Assembly: GCF_015210005.1 (NCBI RefSeq)
Contig: NZ_MU158698.1
Location: forward strand, 3,271,273-3,335,272
Source: Sphingobacterium hungaricum
GTDB taxonomy: Bacteria; Bacteroidota; Bacteroidia; Sphingobacteriales; Sphingobacteriaceae
Direction of reading: 5' to 3'
DNA: 64,000 nt
Shown here: positions 9,049-18,323 of the stretch, piece by piece
How positions within the stretch are numbered: the first letter of the stretch is position 1
How the letters are laid out: each line of letters starts with the position of its first letter
The notes under the pieces: model-generated
What the model saw: only the letters and a program-made list of their open reading frames with translations
Databases searched by the model: none
Told to the model about the DNA's origin: nothing
Position numbers and translations under genes: made by a program

Positions 9049-9891
9049 TTAAAGTCCTTTGTTCATGTATTCTTCCAGGGAGCCTTTGAGTTGGTCTAAG
9101 AAGATGGTGCGGGAGCCTGCCCTCTGTTTCATCCGATGAAAAGCATGATGGGGATCTGTCATTTGAATTTTGAAAAGCTTTTGAAAGACCAAGACCATTT
9201 TTCGAATCTCGAGTTTGCCGTAAGAGATTGCACCTGAAGCCTGGAGCGCATAAATCAGCTCAATTAATGCATTTTTTGATTCTGTCCAGCTGAAATCTTT
9301 TTCAGCCTGCACATCGCCCAGGTTGAAGTCATCGTTGTCACTGGGATTAATTTTGGCGTGCAAATACACGTATAGGAGGTCATTCGCAATAATCCGTGAA
9401 ATTATTCCATCGTAGTAGGTAGAGAAGTTGATGTCTATTTCAAAAACAATACTGCATAGGCCGTCAAAATAATTGATGTTGCCCATGCGAAAATAGGTTT
9501 GGTCGTTGTCCGACCTCCCTGAACGATAATATTTAAAAAATTCCAGCTTGCTTATTTCCTCATACTCCTTTTTTAATTTCCTTAATTGAAGACTAAAAAA
9601 CCTTTTGTAAATCTTTCCTTTTTGGTTGGGGCAGGCAATCTCTAAGCAATACACATTGTTGTAATATATTAACTTGCCTAAAATTTGCGGTTTTACCTCT
9701 CTAAAGAAATAGATTTCTTCTCGCTCAGAATCAAATCCATTTGTAGCAATCGATTTTTTGAGCGACCGCAATATTTCTTGAAGGTATAGCATCATTTCAT
9801 ATACTTCTCCAACAAGCTTTTTGTCCTTGGCGAAAATTTTTACCTTTCTCGCTTCGACCTCTGAAATGATAGTTCGCCATGCGTATTCCAT
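9049..9891 (-). CDS. rteC: RteC family regulator of a conjugative element
   Basis: RteC proteins are activators of excision genes in Bacteroides conjugative transposons such as CTnDOT. This 280-residue protein shows the family's typical blocks: YYRSGRSDNDQTYFRMGN in the middle and a C-terminal region with SWTESKNALIELIYAL, FQKLFKI and AFHRMKQRAGSRT...LDQLKGSLEEYM. I used the ATG at 9891 (MEYAWRTIISEVEARK) because 24 upstream residues of the open frame are not typical of the family. It is on the same strand as the HTH regulator at 9973-10959 and the integrase, which fits an excision/transfer control module. The element's transfer genes are not in the window. Confidence 0.85.
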   Translation of the reverse strand: MEYAWRTIISEVEARKVKIFAKDKKLVGEVYEMMLYLQEILRSLKKSIATNGFDSEREEIYFFREVKPQILGKLIYYNNVYCLEIACPNQKGKIYKRFFSLQLRKLKKEYEEISKLEFFKYYRSGRSDNDQTYFRMGNINYFDGLCSIVFEIDINFSTYYDGIISRIIANDLLYVYLHAKINPSDNDDFNLGDVQAEKDFSWTESKNALIELIYALQASGAISYGKLEIRKMVLVFQKLFKIQMTDPHHAFHRMKQRAGSRTIFLDQLKGSLEEYMNKGL

Positions 9892-9972
9892 AACCGTTAC
9901 ATGAATACTTGTTTTACTAAAAATAACTGACAAGCGCCTGGTAGGCAACATCATACACAGCACTGTCCTTGT

Positions 9973-10959
9973 TTACACAGAATTGCTAAACTTTTTCTGC
10001 AATAACGAAACCTCGTCTTGCATGCTTTTAAAAAACTGCACACGTTCTTTTTCAGACGTCCTGCTTAGGCACGAAGATTTGTTCATAATCGCTTTCATCC
10101 AGTTTATATTGTCTTCTATGTATCTTGAATCTGTTGTTGTTATGCTGTTTATTGTATAGAGCTTAAGCGAGGCAAAGTATTTGCCGTCAAACACGCATAG
10201 CATTTGACTTAGCCCCAAATCAATGGGCGTCAAATACAGGTCGAAAAATACATTTCCATTTTTGCTTTCCTTTAATGTCCATTCCTGAAGGCCTGCAATC
10301 AAAGAGCGCAACTGTTCTACTAGTCGCCTTTTTGTCAGTGGGTCAGAAAAGCTGCCAATTTGGTCATAGTATTCTAACAGTATGAGCGTAGAATCAATTG
10401 TCGATTTGGTCCAGATTTCTCTGGATGGCACCTTTTTGTAGAGCTCGACAATTTCATAAAAGAGAGCTTCTAGGTTGTACTTTTTCATCTCGTACACGAA
10501 ATCCTCAAATGGCAACGCATTATTTATGTTTTTTAGCGATTGGCTCCAAACGTATAATTTAAAATAGGTCAGCTCTGGAAAGCCCATGAAATGAAAAATA
10601 GGGATATCATCGGCACAAAAGATTATTTCCTTTTTCTCCGCGCTGTACATTTGCTTCAGCAGGGATTTGATATCTTCCAGGTAAGATTTATATCTTTCGA
10701 TATGTGAAATATTAATATTGACAAACCTAAACCTTAAATTATTGCTTCCAAGATTAAACAAATCCTCCGCATCGATTCCATAGGTAGTGATAATTAGTTC
10801 TAGCTCATCGATGTTCAATAACACTTCTCCCCGTTCTCTGCGGTACACCGCATCTCTAGTCAAACATAATAAAGAAGCAAGTTGACATGCCCAATTAGCA
10901 GTGGATTCTATCTTTCTTTTGACTTCATCAAACACACGTTGTTGTAATTTCATAGACAT
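9973..10959 (-). CDS. Helix-turn-helix regulator with a large unknown C-terminal domain
   Basis: This 328-residue protein has an N-terminal Cro/CI- or BetR-like HTH (about residues 15-60, including LLCLTRDAVYRRERGEVLLN). The remaining 260 residues are mostly alpha-helical with no domain that I recognise. It is divergent from the avrD-like operon, with about 245 bp between start codons, so autoregulation and control of that operon are reasonable inferences. Downstream is RteC, 81 bp away. The same type of regulator occurs in Bacteroidetes accessory DNA, but I cannot name a characterised member. Confidence 0.7.
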   Translation of the reverse strand: MSMKLQQRVFDEVKRKIESTANWACQLASLLCLTRDAVYRRERGEVLLNIDELELIITTYGIDAEDLFNLGSNNLRFRFVNINISHIERYKSYLEDIKSLLKQMYSAEKKEIIFCADDIPIFHFMGFPELTYFKLYVWSQSLKNINNALPFEDFVYEMKKYNLEALFYEIVELYKKVPSREIWTKSTIDSTLILLEYYDQIGSFSDPLTKRRLVEQLRSLIAGLQEWTLKESKNGNVFFDLYLTPIDLGLSQMLCVFDGKYFASLKLYTINSITTTDSRYIEDNINWMKAIMNKSSCLSRTSEKERVQFFKSMQDEVSLLQKKFSNSV

Positions 10960-11175
10960 AGATTTAGTGAGTAAAACCTAATTACTATACAAAATATTAA
11001 AAACTAACGAATTAACCCAAATTATTTGTGGATTTAGACAATGCAAAAATACAGCAGGGCATCTAAGTTGCGCATTACGCAATTCACCATTGAAAAATTA
11101 AAAATAGTTTGCGTTTTAAGCAAATACGAAATAAAAAGTTGCGCAATAAGATTATAAACAAGGAAAGTCTTGACC

Positions 11176-11183
11176 TACTTTTG
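11176..11183 (+). promoter_or_regulatory. -7 box upstream of the avrD-like gene
   Basis: TACTTTTG matches TAnnTTTG exactly and lies 21 bp before the ATG at 11205. A matching -33 TTG at the right distance was not found. The box supports the 11205 start over the upstream TTG at 11109. Confidence 0.4.
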
Positions 11184-11204
11184 TTCAATCAACAATTTCT
11201 ACAG

Positions 11205-12158
11205 ATGGATAAAGAGTCCTTATTTACAGAAATAGATAGTTTTCTAGGTGATCACCGAGAGCGGTATTTCGGTTCTGGATTCAAAAATTTCAGCTTCGAT
11301 ATTTTAAATTTTTCCACTATGGAAAATGAATTGCAAGGTGAGATTGGCATACAGTATACAGGTCCCTCTAGGCCCAGAAAGGAAGTGCCTCATATAGGCA
11401 GCATAGAATTTATGGCAATTTCTCTATTCATATGCGAGCTAGGGCTCACTAAACTACTCGGATTGTCAGCCCGTGAAGTCAGCCAGTCAATCCCTCTTTT
11501 CTATTCTATGCGTATTAAGGAAAATATCTGCTTAGCCGATACGTTCACTACAATAAAGTACACCTGCCTAAAAGAAAGTACCAGATTAGATCTTTCTGCA
11601 GTAAATATTGGCATCAGCATCTTTAAGATTTCCATTGGCGAAGCGTTGATCGAGTTGTCCATCGATCATCCAGGACCTACCTTGGTGAATATAAAGAAAA
11701 AGTCGAGATGGCCTCCTTCGGATAAAGCTATGCACCGTGAGGGCTATAAGCAAAGAGCAATTGGGCTCTATGATATCAAATTCAATGTTAAAAGCGAAAA
11801 AATAACTGCCAAAGTCGATCATCCAGCACCCATACCCGTTCGGCATCAAGGAATCTCTTCGTCAAGAAATTTAGTTAGCCCTATTGATCTGCTCGTATCA
11901 ACCGGCCAATTGATGCAGGTTCTTCTGTACAGCATCTTAAAAACCAATCGTGCATCCTGCCCGAACATCTGGCTAAGGTCAATGGTTATCTCTTTTGAGA
12001 AGCCCGTACTGGAAAGCCTATATTTAACTTCTGTGCTTTTTAAGGATCGCAAGCAGCTATCTATGCATACTAAAAAATGGCATTTAATCGTGGTCCATAG
12101 CCAATTAGCTAATATGCAAGCTGTCTTTAATATCTGTCATGAACTACCAAACGCATGA
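11205..12158 (+). CDS. AvrD family protein (double hot-dog, AfsA-like)
   Basis: AvrD of Pseudomonas syringae is required to make syringolides, small acyl-sugar signal molecules; related AfsA proteins make gamma-butyrolactone autoregulators. This 317-residue protein (ATG at 11205; AvrD is about 311) has the family blocks: DSFLGDHRERYFGSGF near the N-terminus, then HIGSIEFMAISLFICELGL, and SPIDLLVSTGQLMQVLLYS followed by IWLRSMVISFEKP in the C-terminal hot-dog. An upstream TTG at 11109 would add 32 residues but lies before a good -7 box. Its stop overlaps the start of the kinase-like gene by 4 bp, showing translational coupling. The element-borne location suggests horizontal transfer. The product here is unknown; synthesis of a diffusible lipid-type signal is inference from the family. 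Confidence 0.8.
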   Translation: MDKESLFTEIDSFLGDHRERYFGSGFKNFSFDILNFSTMENELQGEIGIQYTGPSRPRKEVPHIGSIEFMAISLFICELGLTKLLGLSAREVSQSIPLFYSMRIKENICLADTFTTIKYTCLKESTRLDLSAVNIGISIFKISIGEALIELSIDHPGPTLVNIKKKSRWPPSDKAMHREGYKQRAIGLYDIKFNVKSEKITAKVDHPAPIPVRHQGISSSRNLVSPIDLLVSTGQLMQVLLYSILKTNRASCPNIWLRSMVISFEKPVLESLYLTSVLFKDRKQLSMHTKKWHLIVVHSQLANMQAVFNICHELPNA

Positions 12159-12856
12159 AACGCATCGTCATCAGCGGAACCTATTGCACAGGAAAGACTA
12201 CCCTATCTATTGCCTTGTCGTTGGCTACGGGCATTCCTACAACGCATGCACTTATTATGCGAGAAATACTCCCTGTATTATTTCCGACCAAAACATTGAG
12301 GCAGTGCAGTTATGCGCAATTGCTTTGCTTAGGCATGAAACGTTTTGAAGAGCGCATACGATTTGAATCCCAATTTTCCAGCGGATTTATATCTGATGGA
12401 TGTACCTTGCAAGAATGGCTCTATGGGAGCACGAGAATCTATACGGGAGTCTATCCTGATGAGTATCCTTGGAAGTTATGGATCAAGCGAAATCTCCATT
12501 TTAAATCGTACCGGAATTTTAAGCTCTTGCTCCGCAGTTTTGAAGGAATGGCAAAATCCTATGCGAAGACCCATTATGATCTATTTGTACATTTACCAGT
12601 GGAGTTCCCTTTTGTTCCCGACAACCATCGACCGACTTCAGAACGTTTTAGGGAGCATTCCGAAATGCAACTAGTACAAACGTATCAAGAACTCGGCATT
12701 AAACCTCTAGTTGTTTCAGGAACGCTCATTCAGCGACTTGAAAAATTAGTAAGCTATCTTCATATTGATCCGATCCTACCGCTCCCTTTGGCGATTGCAC
12801 AGGCTGAAGAAATTCGTACACTAAATTTTGATCAAATTCCACTTGAAAACACCTAA
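12155..12856 (+). CDS. P-loop ATPase/kinase of the AAA_28 (NadR-like) type
   Basis: This 233-residue protein has a Walker A motif right at the N-terminus, GTYCTGKTTLS (residues about 8-18), and a kinase-like lid region with RPTSERFREHSEMQ. SDGCTLQEWLYG (about 85) is in the place of the Walker B/substrate-binding segment of nucleoside- or riboside-kinase-like AAA_28 proteins. It overlaps the avrD-like stop by 4 bp (ATGA), so the two proteins are made together and probably work in one pathway, for example phosphorylating a sugar or acyl-sugar intermediate. That pairing is inference. No membrane segment is visible, so it is cytosolic. Confidence 0.7.
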   Translation: MKRIVISGTYCTGKTTLSIALSLATGIPTTHALIMREILPVLFPTKTLRQCSYAQLLCLGMKRFEERIRFESQFSSGFISDGCTLQEWLYGSTRIYTGVYPDEYPWKLWIKRNLHFKSYRNFKLLLRSFEGMAKSYAKTHYDLFVHLPVEFPFVPDNHRPTSERFREHSEMQLVQTYQELGIKPLVVSGTLIQRLEKLVSYLHIDPILPLPLAIAQAEEIRTLNFDQIPLENT

Positions 12857-12905
12857 CTACGTGTTCAGGTAAAAAAAACAAAACAGAAGAAACTAGGCTA
12901 TACTT

Positions 12906-13871
12906 ATGCATTTCTCGTTACACTTCTTTGAACCGACCTGTCAGCAGACAAACCTTGATCAGCAAAGCCATTTCCCGTTCAGCGTTGAAAAGAACTACGA
13001 AAATTCAGGCATGAAAATCCAGCACTTTCACTACAGCCTGCATACCATTCAGCTAGATCATTACGTCACATCTAACGTTAAAAATTACAGGCTCCTTGTG
13101 AACGTTGAGAACGCCTGCTATTTCCTCCTTGCGCTTAAAGGTGGCCACATAGCCTATAGCAGTTTAAACAAACCGAAAAAGGTCATCCCCGTCCGCAACA
13201 ATAGCTGCATGTTGCTTTATGCTGGTCCCGGTGATTACCAAGTGGAGCTCAAGAACGAAGCAAACGATTATGTTGTTATTTGCATTGCGCCCGATCTCTT
13301 GTATCCATTAAGCCAAGATTTCCCACAGTTAACAGCATTTATGCGTACTAGCGAACAGGATGTATTTTCATCCCTGGAGAGCTGTACTATGGACCATAAG
13401 TTCCTGTATCGGTTGCAGCGAATTACTCAGGTTCCTCCCATGCGTGCAAAAGATTTCAATAGGCATCTGCTCTACGAATTACCAGATTTGCTATCCGCCT
13501 ATAAAGGACTATTGACTGGCAAGGATCGGCATTCTTACGACAAGAAACTATTCGATAATATTGTGCTTTACATCCAACAGGCACTCGATGAGGGCCGACC
13601 TGTTTCGCCTACTACAATCTGCAATCAATTCCCTTTGTCCCGAAAAAAGCTAGAGCGTCTTTTTATAGCAAATTTAAGTACCTCACCCGGTAAATATATA
13701 AGCGCTGCAAAAAAATTGGTTATTGCTAAATTGCTGGCAAACAGCAGCATGAATCTATTAGCTATTGCGCATATGTATGGATACAGCGATGTAAGCGCAC
13801 TCAATAAAGCATATAAAAAACAGTTTGGCATTACCGCTAACCAATACCGTAAGTTAGCGAAAACGAGTTAG
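12906..13871 (+). CDS. AraC family transcriptional regulator
   Basis: This 321-residue protein has a C-terminal double HTH of the AraC type (about 215-318): SPTTICNQFPLSRKKLERLF for the first helix pair, then MNLLAIAHMYGYSDVSALNKAYKKQFGITANQYRK for the second. The N-terminal 200 residues look like a cupin-type ligand domain. The ATG at 12906 is used; an internal ATG at 13011 (MKIQHFHYS) is a realistic alternative because the first 35 residues are weakly conserved-looking. It follows the kinase-like gene by 49 bp on the same strand, so it probably belongs to the avrD-like operon and could respond to the molecule made there. Confidence 0.8.
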   Translation: MHFSLHFFEPTCQQTNLDQQSHFPFSVEKNYENSGMKIQHFHYSLHTIQLDHYVTSNVKNYRLLVNVENACYFLLALKGGHIAYSSLNKPKKVIPVRNNSCMLLYAGPGDYQVELKNEANDYVVICIAPDLLYPLSQDFPQLTAFMRTSEQDVFSSLESCTMDHKFLYRLQRITQVPPMRAKDFNRHLLYELPDLLSAYKGLLTGKDRHSYDKKLFDNIVLYIQQALDEGRPVSPTTICNQFPLSRKKLERLFIANLSTSPGKYISAAKKLVIAKLLANSSMNLLAIAHMYGYSDVSALNKAYKKQFGITANQYRKLAKTS

Positions 13872-14199
13872 CTCGTTATTGTTCCGTTATGTAACTGAAG
13901 GCAGCAGGCAAAGTACTTTTGTGCGGTTGTTGAAGGTTCAGCACACTATTTCTTACCCTTATCCGCCAATTGGCTAAAGCGATAAGGCTATTTTCTTATC
14001 GTCCAAAACGATTTTCTTCTTCCGTTGCAGACAAAAAAAGCATAAAAATTTATTAAAAAAATTGCTAATCAATTGGCATAGCTTGTCAAAACAGCGGTAA
14101 AAATAACCCCAGTTTTGTCTTGTGGGTTCTAATCGAAAAGAAAATCACAGAGGCGGGCAACTGCCGATAGAGACAAAAAAAAACAAAAATAATTTCGAC
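13872..14199 (+). other. Intergenic region, no gene seen
   Basis: No coding frame is convincing here. A short palindrome ACGAGttagCTCGT straddles the araC stop, and a -7-like TACTTTTG lies at 13915-13922 without a proper -33 box. A repeated CTTATCG / CGATAAG pair occurs near 13960-14005. Confidence 0.4.
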
Positions 14200-14493
14200 A
14201 TGAATATTGACAGAATGGAATTTATTGCGTGGATGGAACGGATTATGGATCGTTTCGATCTGTTGCGCGAGCATGTCACTGAGGTCAAAAACCAGCACCT
14301 GAGTGTAGACGGAGATGAATTATTGGATAACCAAGATGTGCTTCAATTATTAAAGATAAGCAATCGATCCCTACAGCGCTACCGATCTAGCGGAAAGCTT
14401 CCCTATTATACCATTAGTGGCAAGATTTATTACAAGTTTTCCGACGTACATCAATTTATCCGAGAAAGTTTTACTGCTCCGGCAAGAAAATAA
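14200..14493 (+). CDS. Small helix-turn-helix (excisionase-like) protein
   Basis: This 97-residue protein carries a MerR/excisionase-type winged HTH: LLDNQDVLQLLKISNRSL followed by the wing RSSGKLPYYTISGKIYYK and DVHQFI. Such proteins accompany integrase, DUF3945 and topoisomerase genes in Bacteroidetes conjugative elements and often act as excision factors or regulators. The frame is open from 14122, but the ATG at 14200 (MNIDRMEFIAWMERIMDRF) gives the usual N-terminus. The next 213 bp hold only a short unconvincing frame that may be a gene remnant. Confidence 0.75.
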   Translation: MNIDRMEFIAWMERIMDRFDLLREHVTEVKNQHLSVDGDELLDNQDVLQLLKISNRSLQRYRSSGKLPYYTISGKIYYKFSDVHQFIRESFTAPARK

Positions 14494-14706
14494 AAACCAA
14501 TGCCTGACAAATACTGCCTTTCAAAGCATAGTAGGTGGCTGACATTCCGATCGCTGCTAGATTTGGGCATTGATACTTTTATGAACGCAGGGAAAATGAA
14601 ACGATACTGATTTAGGTATAGCAAAAGACAATCTCCAGACCATTCAGGCAGGCGATAATCTATACCGTCGAGGTAACAATTAAAAATAACGTTAAATCAT
14701 AATAAA

Positions 14707-15771
14707 ATGGAAACAGCACAAGTAACAGCAGAGAGCGGCGAATACCGCTTCAAACCAGAACAGATCGACTGGGAAGCGATGAGCAGTATGGGTCTAGGCA
14801 AGGAACGTCTAGAGAAACTAAATGTATTAGAGCCTTTATTGAAAGGCTACAAAACCAGTGAGCTAATTCCTGTAAGCCTTAATTTGGGAGGAGCAATTGT
14901 TCGCACCGACGCCCGATTGTCTCTACAGCCGGACGCCGATGGCAAAATCGTCGCGGCCATACACGGCATTAGAAAAGAACTGAACCTAAATTTTAAATTC
15001 TTTGAACATAAATTTAGGGATGAAGACAAGAAAAACTTGTTAGAAACGGGCAATCTTGGGCGTGTGGTCAATCTCACTAATCCTAAAACAGGAGAATCGA
15101 TTCCCTCTATTGTCAGCGTTGATCGGTTAACGAACGAATTGATTGCTTTAAAAACTGAGTTTATTAAGATTCCCGATGAAATAAAAGGGGTGAAATTAAG
15201 CGATGCCCAGAAGCAGACTTTAATGGAAGGCAAGCCGCTAGAACTAGAGGGAATGATTTCTAAGAAAGGGACAGAATTTTCTGCAACGGTACAGTTCAAT
15301 GCAGACAAGCGCTATGTCGAATTTCTATTTGATAGAGGCACACAAAACCAACAGACGCAAAGCAATCAGACTGTTCAGAAAGACGGGGCCGCTACCTTGC
15401 AAGAAGCACCAAAAACATTCCGAGGCAAAGAATTGAGCGATGCCCAATAAAAGGATTTCAAAGCTAGGCAAACCATTTACCTTGATGGATTGATAGACAA
15501 AAAAGGGCAATCCTATCAAGGTTATGTCACGTTCAATCAAGAAACCGGCAAGGCGACTTTTGAATTCCCCAATCAGTACAAGGAAAGAGTCCAGCCTACT
15601 TATGCCCATAAAACGCAAACTGCCGTTAATTCTGAGGGCAAGACGAACGAAGCAACAAAAAACATCGGTGAGCCTTTGAAGAAAGAGCAACAAGCCCCGA
15701 AAAACAAAAAGCAGCAGGAACTGCAGGAGAAAGCGGCAAGCCCTGCAAAATCCAAGGGCAGAAAAATGTAA
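14707..15771 (+). pseudogene. DUF3945 protein of conjugative elements, interrupted by one in-frame TAA
   Basis: DUF3945 proteins are a standard but uncharacterised part of Bacteroidetes conjugative elements, next to topoisomerase genes. The first section, 247 residues, contains two DUF3945-like repeats, with VKLSDAQKQTLMEGKPLELEGM in the second. The frame then meets TAA at 15448-15450, right after a third repeat begins (ELSDAQ), and continues in the same frame with KDFKARQTIYLDGLIDKKGQSYQGYV through to 15771. The repeat pattern therefore spans the stop, and a single substitution (for example CAA or GAA to TAA) explains it. The topoisomerase gene starts 57 bp downstream. A shortened product may still be made. 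Confidence 0.75.
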
Positions 15772-15828
15772 TCATATTTGAGGTGCTTTCAGGCATTCTA
15801 TGGCAACAACAATACTTCATTCATTCAC

Positions 15829-17916
15829 ATGAAAACAATTCTAGCAGAAAAGCCAAGTGTAGCACGAGAAATTGCCCGACTTGTAGGAGCCTCTGAGAAA
15901 AAGGACGGGTATATGACGGGCAACGGTTATTTCGTTACTTGGGCATTCGGCCACCTGATCGGATTAGCGATGCCTGAAGATTACGGTATTGGTGAATTTG
16001 ATCAAGCAAATTTGCCCATATTGCCACAGCCTTATCTACTGACTGTGCGAAAGGTCAAAACCGACAAAGGATATGCGGCCGATCCAGTGGCATTAAAACA
16101 ACTAAAAATTATCGAACAGCTTTTTAGCGGTAGCGACAGCATTGTTGTCGCTACCGATGCTGGTCGTGAAGGAGAATTGATCTTTCGATACATCTATGCC
16201 TACCTGAACTGCAGAAAGCCTTTTGAACGTCTTTGGATAAGTTCGCTGACCGAAAAAGCCATTAAGCAAGGCTTTTCCCATCTTCGTGAAGGGACAGTCT
16301 TTGAGGGATTGTATCGAGCAGCCCAAGGGCGGAGCCGTGCTGACTGGCTTGTAGGAATTAATGCGACACAAGCACTATGCATCGCAATTGGGAATGGCAT
16401 TTATTCTTTGGGACGCGTACAAACGCCCACCTTGGCATTGATTTGCAAACGTTACTTGGAGCATCGCGATTTTGCCGTTAAAAAATATTGGCAGGTGCAA
16501 TTATCGCACGAGAAAGAATTTGTGGGCTTTAAAAGTCTCTCCAGAACCAAATGGGAAAGCCAGAAACTTGCCGAAGACAGCTTAAAATCTATCCAAAGGA
16601 ATACAAGTCTAGCGTTTGTTACCTCCGTAGAAACAAAAGTTATCACAGAGCAGCCCCCCTTGTTGTTTGATTTAACAGGCTTACAAAAAGAAGCCAACAA
16701 AAGGCTGAGCCTTAGCGCGGAGGAAACCCTACAAATCGCCCAAAGTCTTTATGAGAAAAAATTTATCAGCTACCCACGTACGGGAAGCAAATACATTCCT
16801 GAAGATGTGTGGGCAGAGGTACCGAAACTCGTCAGTGCGTTGCAGGACAGGCAATCCTGCAAGCCAGCCATCTCGCTGCTAAAGTGGAATCGTTATACTA
16901 AGCGTATTGTAAACGATTTGCGCGTTACCGACCATCACGGCCTATTGGTGACCGAAAAAATTCCATCCTCACTGGCGGCTAAAGAAAACTCGGTTTATGA
17001 CCTAATTGCCTTTCGTCTGCTTGAAGCCCTATCGCAGGCCTGCGTAAAAGAAATAACCGATATCAGCTTACAAGTATTGCATCACGATTTTACCGCAAAA
17101 GGTTGCAGGATTATAGAGGCAGGTTGGCGTTCGGTTAAAGGCAACTTTTCGGATGATGACACCGAACTTGTGCAGGATCTGCCCGAATTAAGAACTGGCA
17201 ATGAGCTAAAAATCAAGGAAGCTACAGTCATGGAAAAGAAAAGCAGTCCACCAGCACTTTATACCGAAGCCGGGCTTTTGTCGGCTATGGAACGTGCGGG
17301 GAAAGAAATCGAAAATATGGACGAGCGTAAGGCATTACAGCATATCGGCATTGGAACGCCTGCTACCAGAGCTTCGATTATCGAAACCCTTTTTAGCAGG
17401 AATTATGTCCAACGGGAAAAGAAATCTTTGGTACCCACCGAAAAGGGCTTGCAAGTCTATGGATTGGTGAAGGATCAAAAAATTGCCGATGTAGCCATGA
17501 CTGCGGAGTGGGAATTGGCCTTGCAGAAAATCGAAAATAATGAAGGCGACGCAGCTGCATTCCAACAGGATATGGAGCAATATGCTTCCACTATTACCAA
17601 AGAACTGTTGCAACTTTCAAGTCTACCAGACAAGCTCCCCATATTGACTTGTCCGAAATGCAAACATAAACAACTTCTGATCCGTGATAAGGTTGTGAAA
17701 TGCCCTGATGAGGCTTGCCATTGGGTACAGTTTAGGAATGTATGTGGCGTACACATCAGCATAGGCGATATTGAAAACCTTGTCCACAAAGGAAAAACCT
17801 CGCTTATCCGCGGAATGAAAAGCAAGGCTGGAAAGAAATTCGATGCATATATCGTATTGAATGAAAAAGCAATAAGCTGTTTCCAGTTTGAAATCGGGAA
17901 GACAAAAAGGAAATAA
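15829..17916 (+). CDS. topB: Type IA DNA topoisomerase III of a conjugative element
   Basis: This 695-residue enzyme relaxes DNA by single-strand passage. MKTILAEKPSVAREIA at the N-terminus begins the Toprim domain, with the acidic TDAGREGELIFRYIY motif near residues 105-120. The active-site Tyr is in KKFISYPRTGSKYIP, and the family's GRVQTPTLALI and IGTPATRASIIETL segments are present. The C-terminus has a four-Cys zinc ribbon (CPKCK...CPDEACHW). I used ATG 15829 rather than the frame opening at 15778, since the Toprim domain starts immediately. Topoisomerases of this size downstream of DUF3945 are usual in Bacteroidetes conjugative transposons, so this is an element gene, not the housekeeping TopA. 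It appears intact, unlike its upstream neighbour. Confidence 0.92.
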   Translation: MKTILAEKPSVAREIARLVGASEKKDGYMTGNGYFVTWAFGHLIGLAMPEDYGIGEFDQANLPILPQPYLLTVRKVKTDKGYAADPVALKQLKIIEQLFSGSDSIVVATDAGREGELIFRYIYAYLNCRKPFERLWISSLTEKAIKQGFSHLREGTVFEGLYRAAQGRSRADWLVGINATQALCIAIGNGIYSLGRVQTPTLALICKRYLEHRDFAVKKYWQVQLSHEKEFVGFKSLSRTKWESQKLAEDSLKSIQRNTSLAFVTSVETKVITEQPPLLFDLTGLQKEANKRLSLSAEETLQIAQSLYEKKFISYPRTGSKYIPEDVWAEVPKLVSALQDRQSCKPAISLLKWNRYTKRIVNDLRVTDHHGLLVTEKIPSSLAAKENSVYDLIAFRLLEALSQACVKEITDISLQVLHHDFTAKGCRIIEAGWRSVKGNFSDDDTELVQDLPELRTGNELKIKEATVMEKKSSPPALYTEAGLLSAMERAGKEIENMDERKALQHIGIGTPATRASIIETLFSRNYVQREKKSLVPTEKGLQVYGLVKDQKIADVAMTAEWELALQKIENNEGDAAAFQQDMEQYASTITKELLQLSSLPDKLPILTCPKCKHKQLLIRDKVVKCPDEACHWVQFRNVCGVHISIGDIENLVHKGKTSLIRGMKSKAGKKFDAYIVLNEKAISCFQFEIGKTKRK

Positions 17917-17963
17917 TTTATCTGGGGGCAAGTTTACATAATCATTTTGTGGATATCGCCATT

Positions 17964-18323
17964 CTATTCGGTCCAAACTGCGAGTTCATAGCCGTCTAAA
18001 TCTGTGAATTGAAAACGTTTGCCTCCTGGAAAACTAAATACATCTTTTACAATCGTCCCTCCCGCATTTACTACTTTGCTTTTAGTCGCTTCAATATCTA
18101 CAGAGTATAGAATGATTAAAATGCTGCCGTTGATTGGTTCCCCGTATGCAAATCCACCATCGACATAGTCGCCCGCAAATGCAGTGTACTGTGCGCCGTA
18201 ATCTGTAAACTTCCAGCCAAAACAATTTGTATAAAAGTTTTTGGCTTGGACAAGATTCTTTGAGAGAAATTCAATGTATTGTATTTGCTCATGTTTTAAT
18301 TTTTGCGAATTAAGGGCTGTCAT
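17964..18323 (-). CDS. VOC family protein (glyoxalase/bleomycin-resistance fold)
   Basis: This 119-residue protein has the beta-alpha-beta-beta-beta pattern of a vicinal-oxygen-chelate module pair: HEQIQYIEFLSKNLVQAKNFYTNCFGWKF for the first half and ILYSVDIEATKSKVVNAGGTIVKD...GGKRFQFTDLDGYELAVW for the second. Members include glyoxalases, dioxygenases and drug-binding proteins, so the reaction cannot be told. The metal-ligand positions look incomplete (one His near the N-terminus, Glu near the C-terminus). The ATG at 18323 is preferred over 18356 because the extra residues (MFYFYKKNYEN) look like read-through of an AT-rich leader. It points toward the topoisomerase gene with 47 bp between stops. 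Confidence 0.82.
   Translation of the reverse strand: MTALNSQKLKHEQIQYIEFLSKNLVQAKNFYTNCFGWKFTDYGAQYTAFAGDYVDGGFAYGEPINGSILIILYSVDIEATKSKVVNAGGTIVKDVFSFPGGKRFQFTDLDGYELAVWTE

Larger units (their letters stand above)
7110..17916. mobile_element. Remnant of an integrative/conjugative element beside tRNA-Arg
   Basis: The stretch carries an att-like repeat of the tRNA end, a broken serine integrase with its small partner, RteC, an HTH regulator, an excisionase-like protein, a broken DUF3945 gene and topoisomerase III, all usual parts of Bacteroidetes conjugative elements, plus avrD-like cargo. Relaxase, coupling protein and Tra genes are absent, and no right-hand att copy was found, so the right boundary given is only the last clear element gene. 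Confidence 0.65.

Noticed and set aside
14494..14706. Possible gene remnant between the excisionase-like gene and DUF3945
   Set aside because: Only about 30 codons are open and no family is recognisable.
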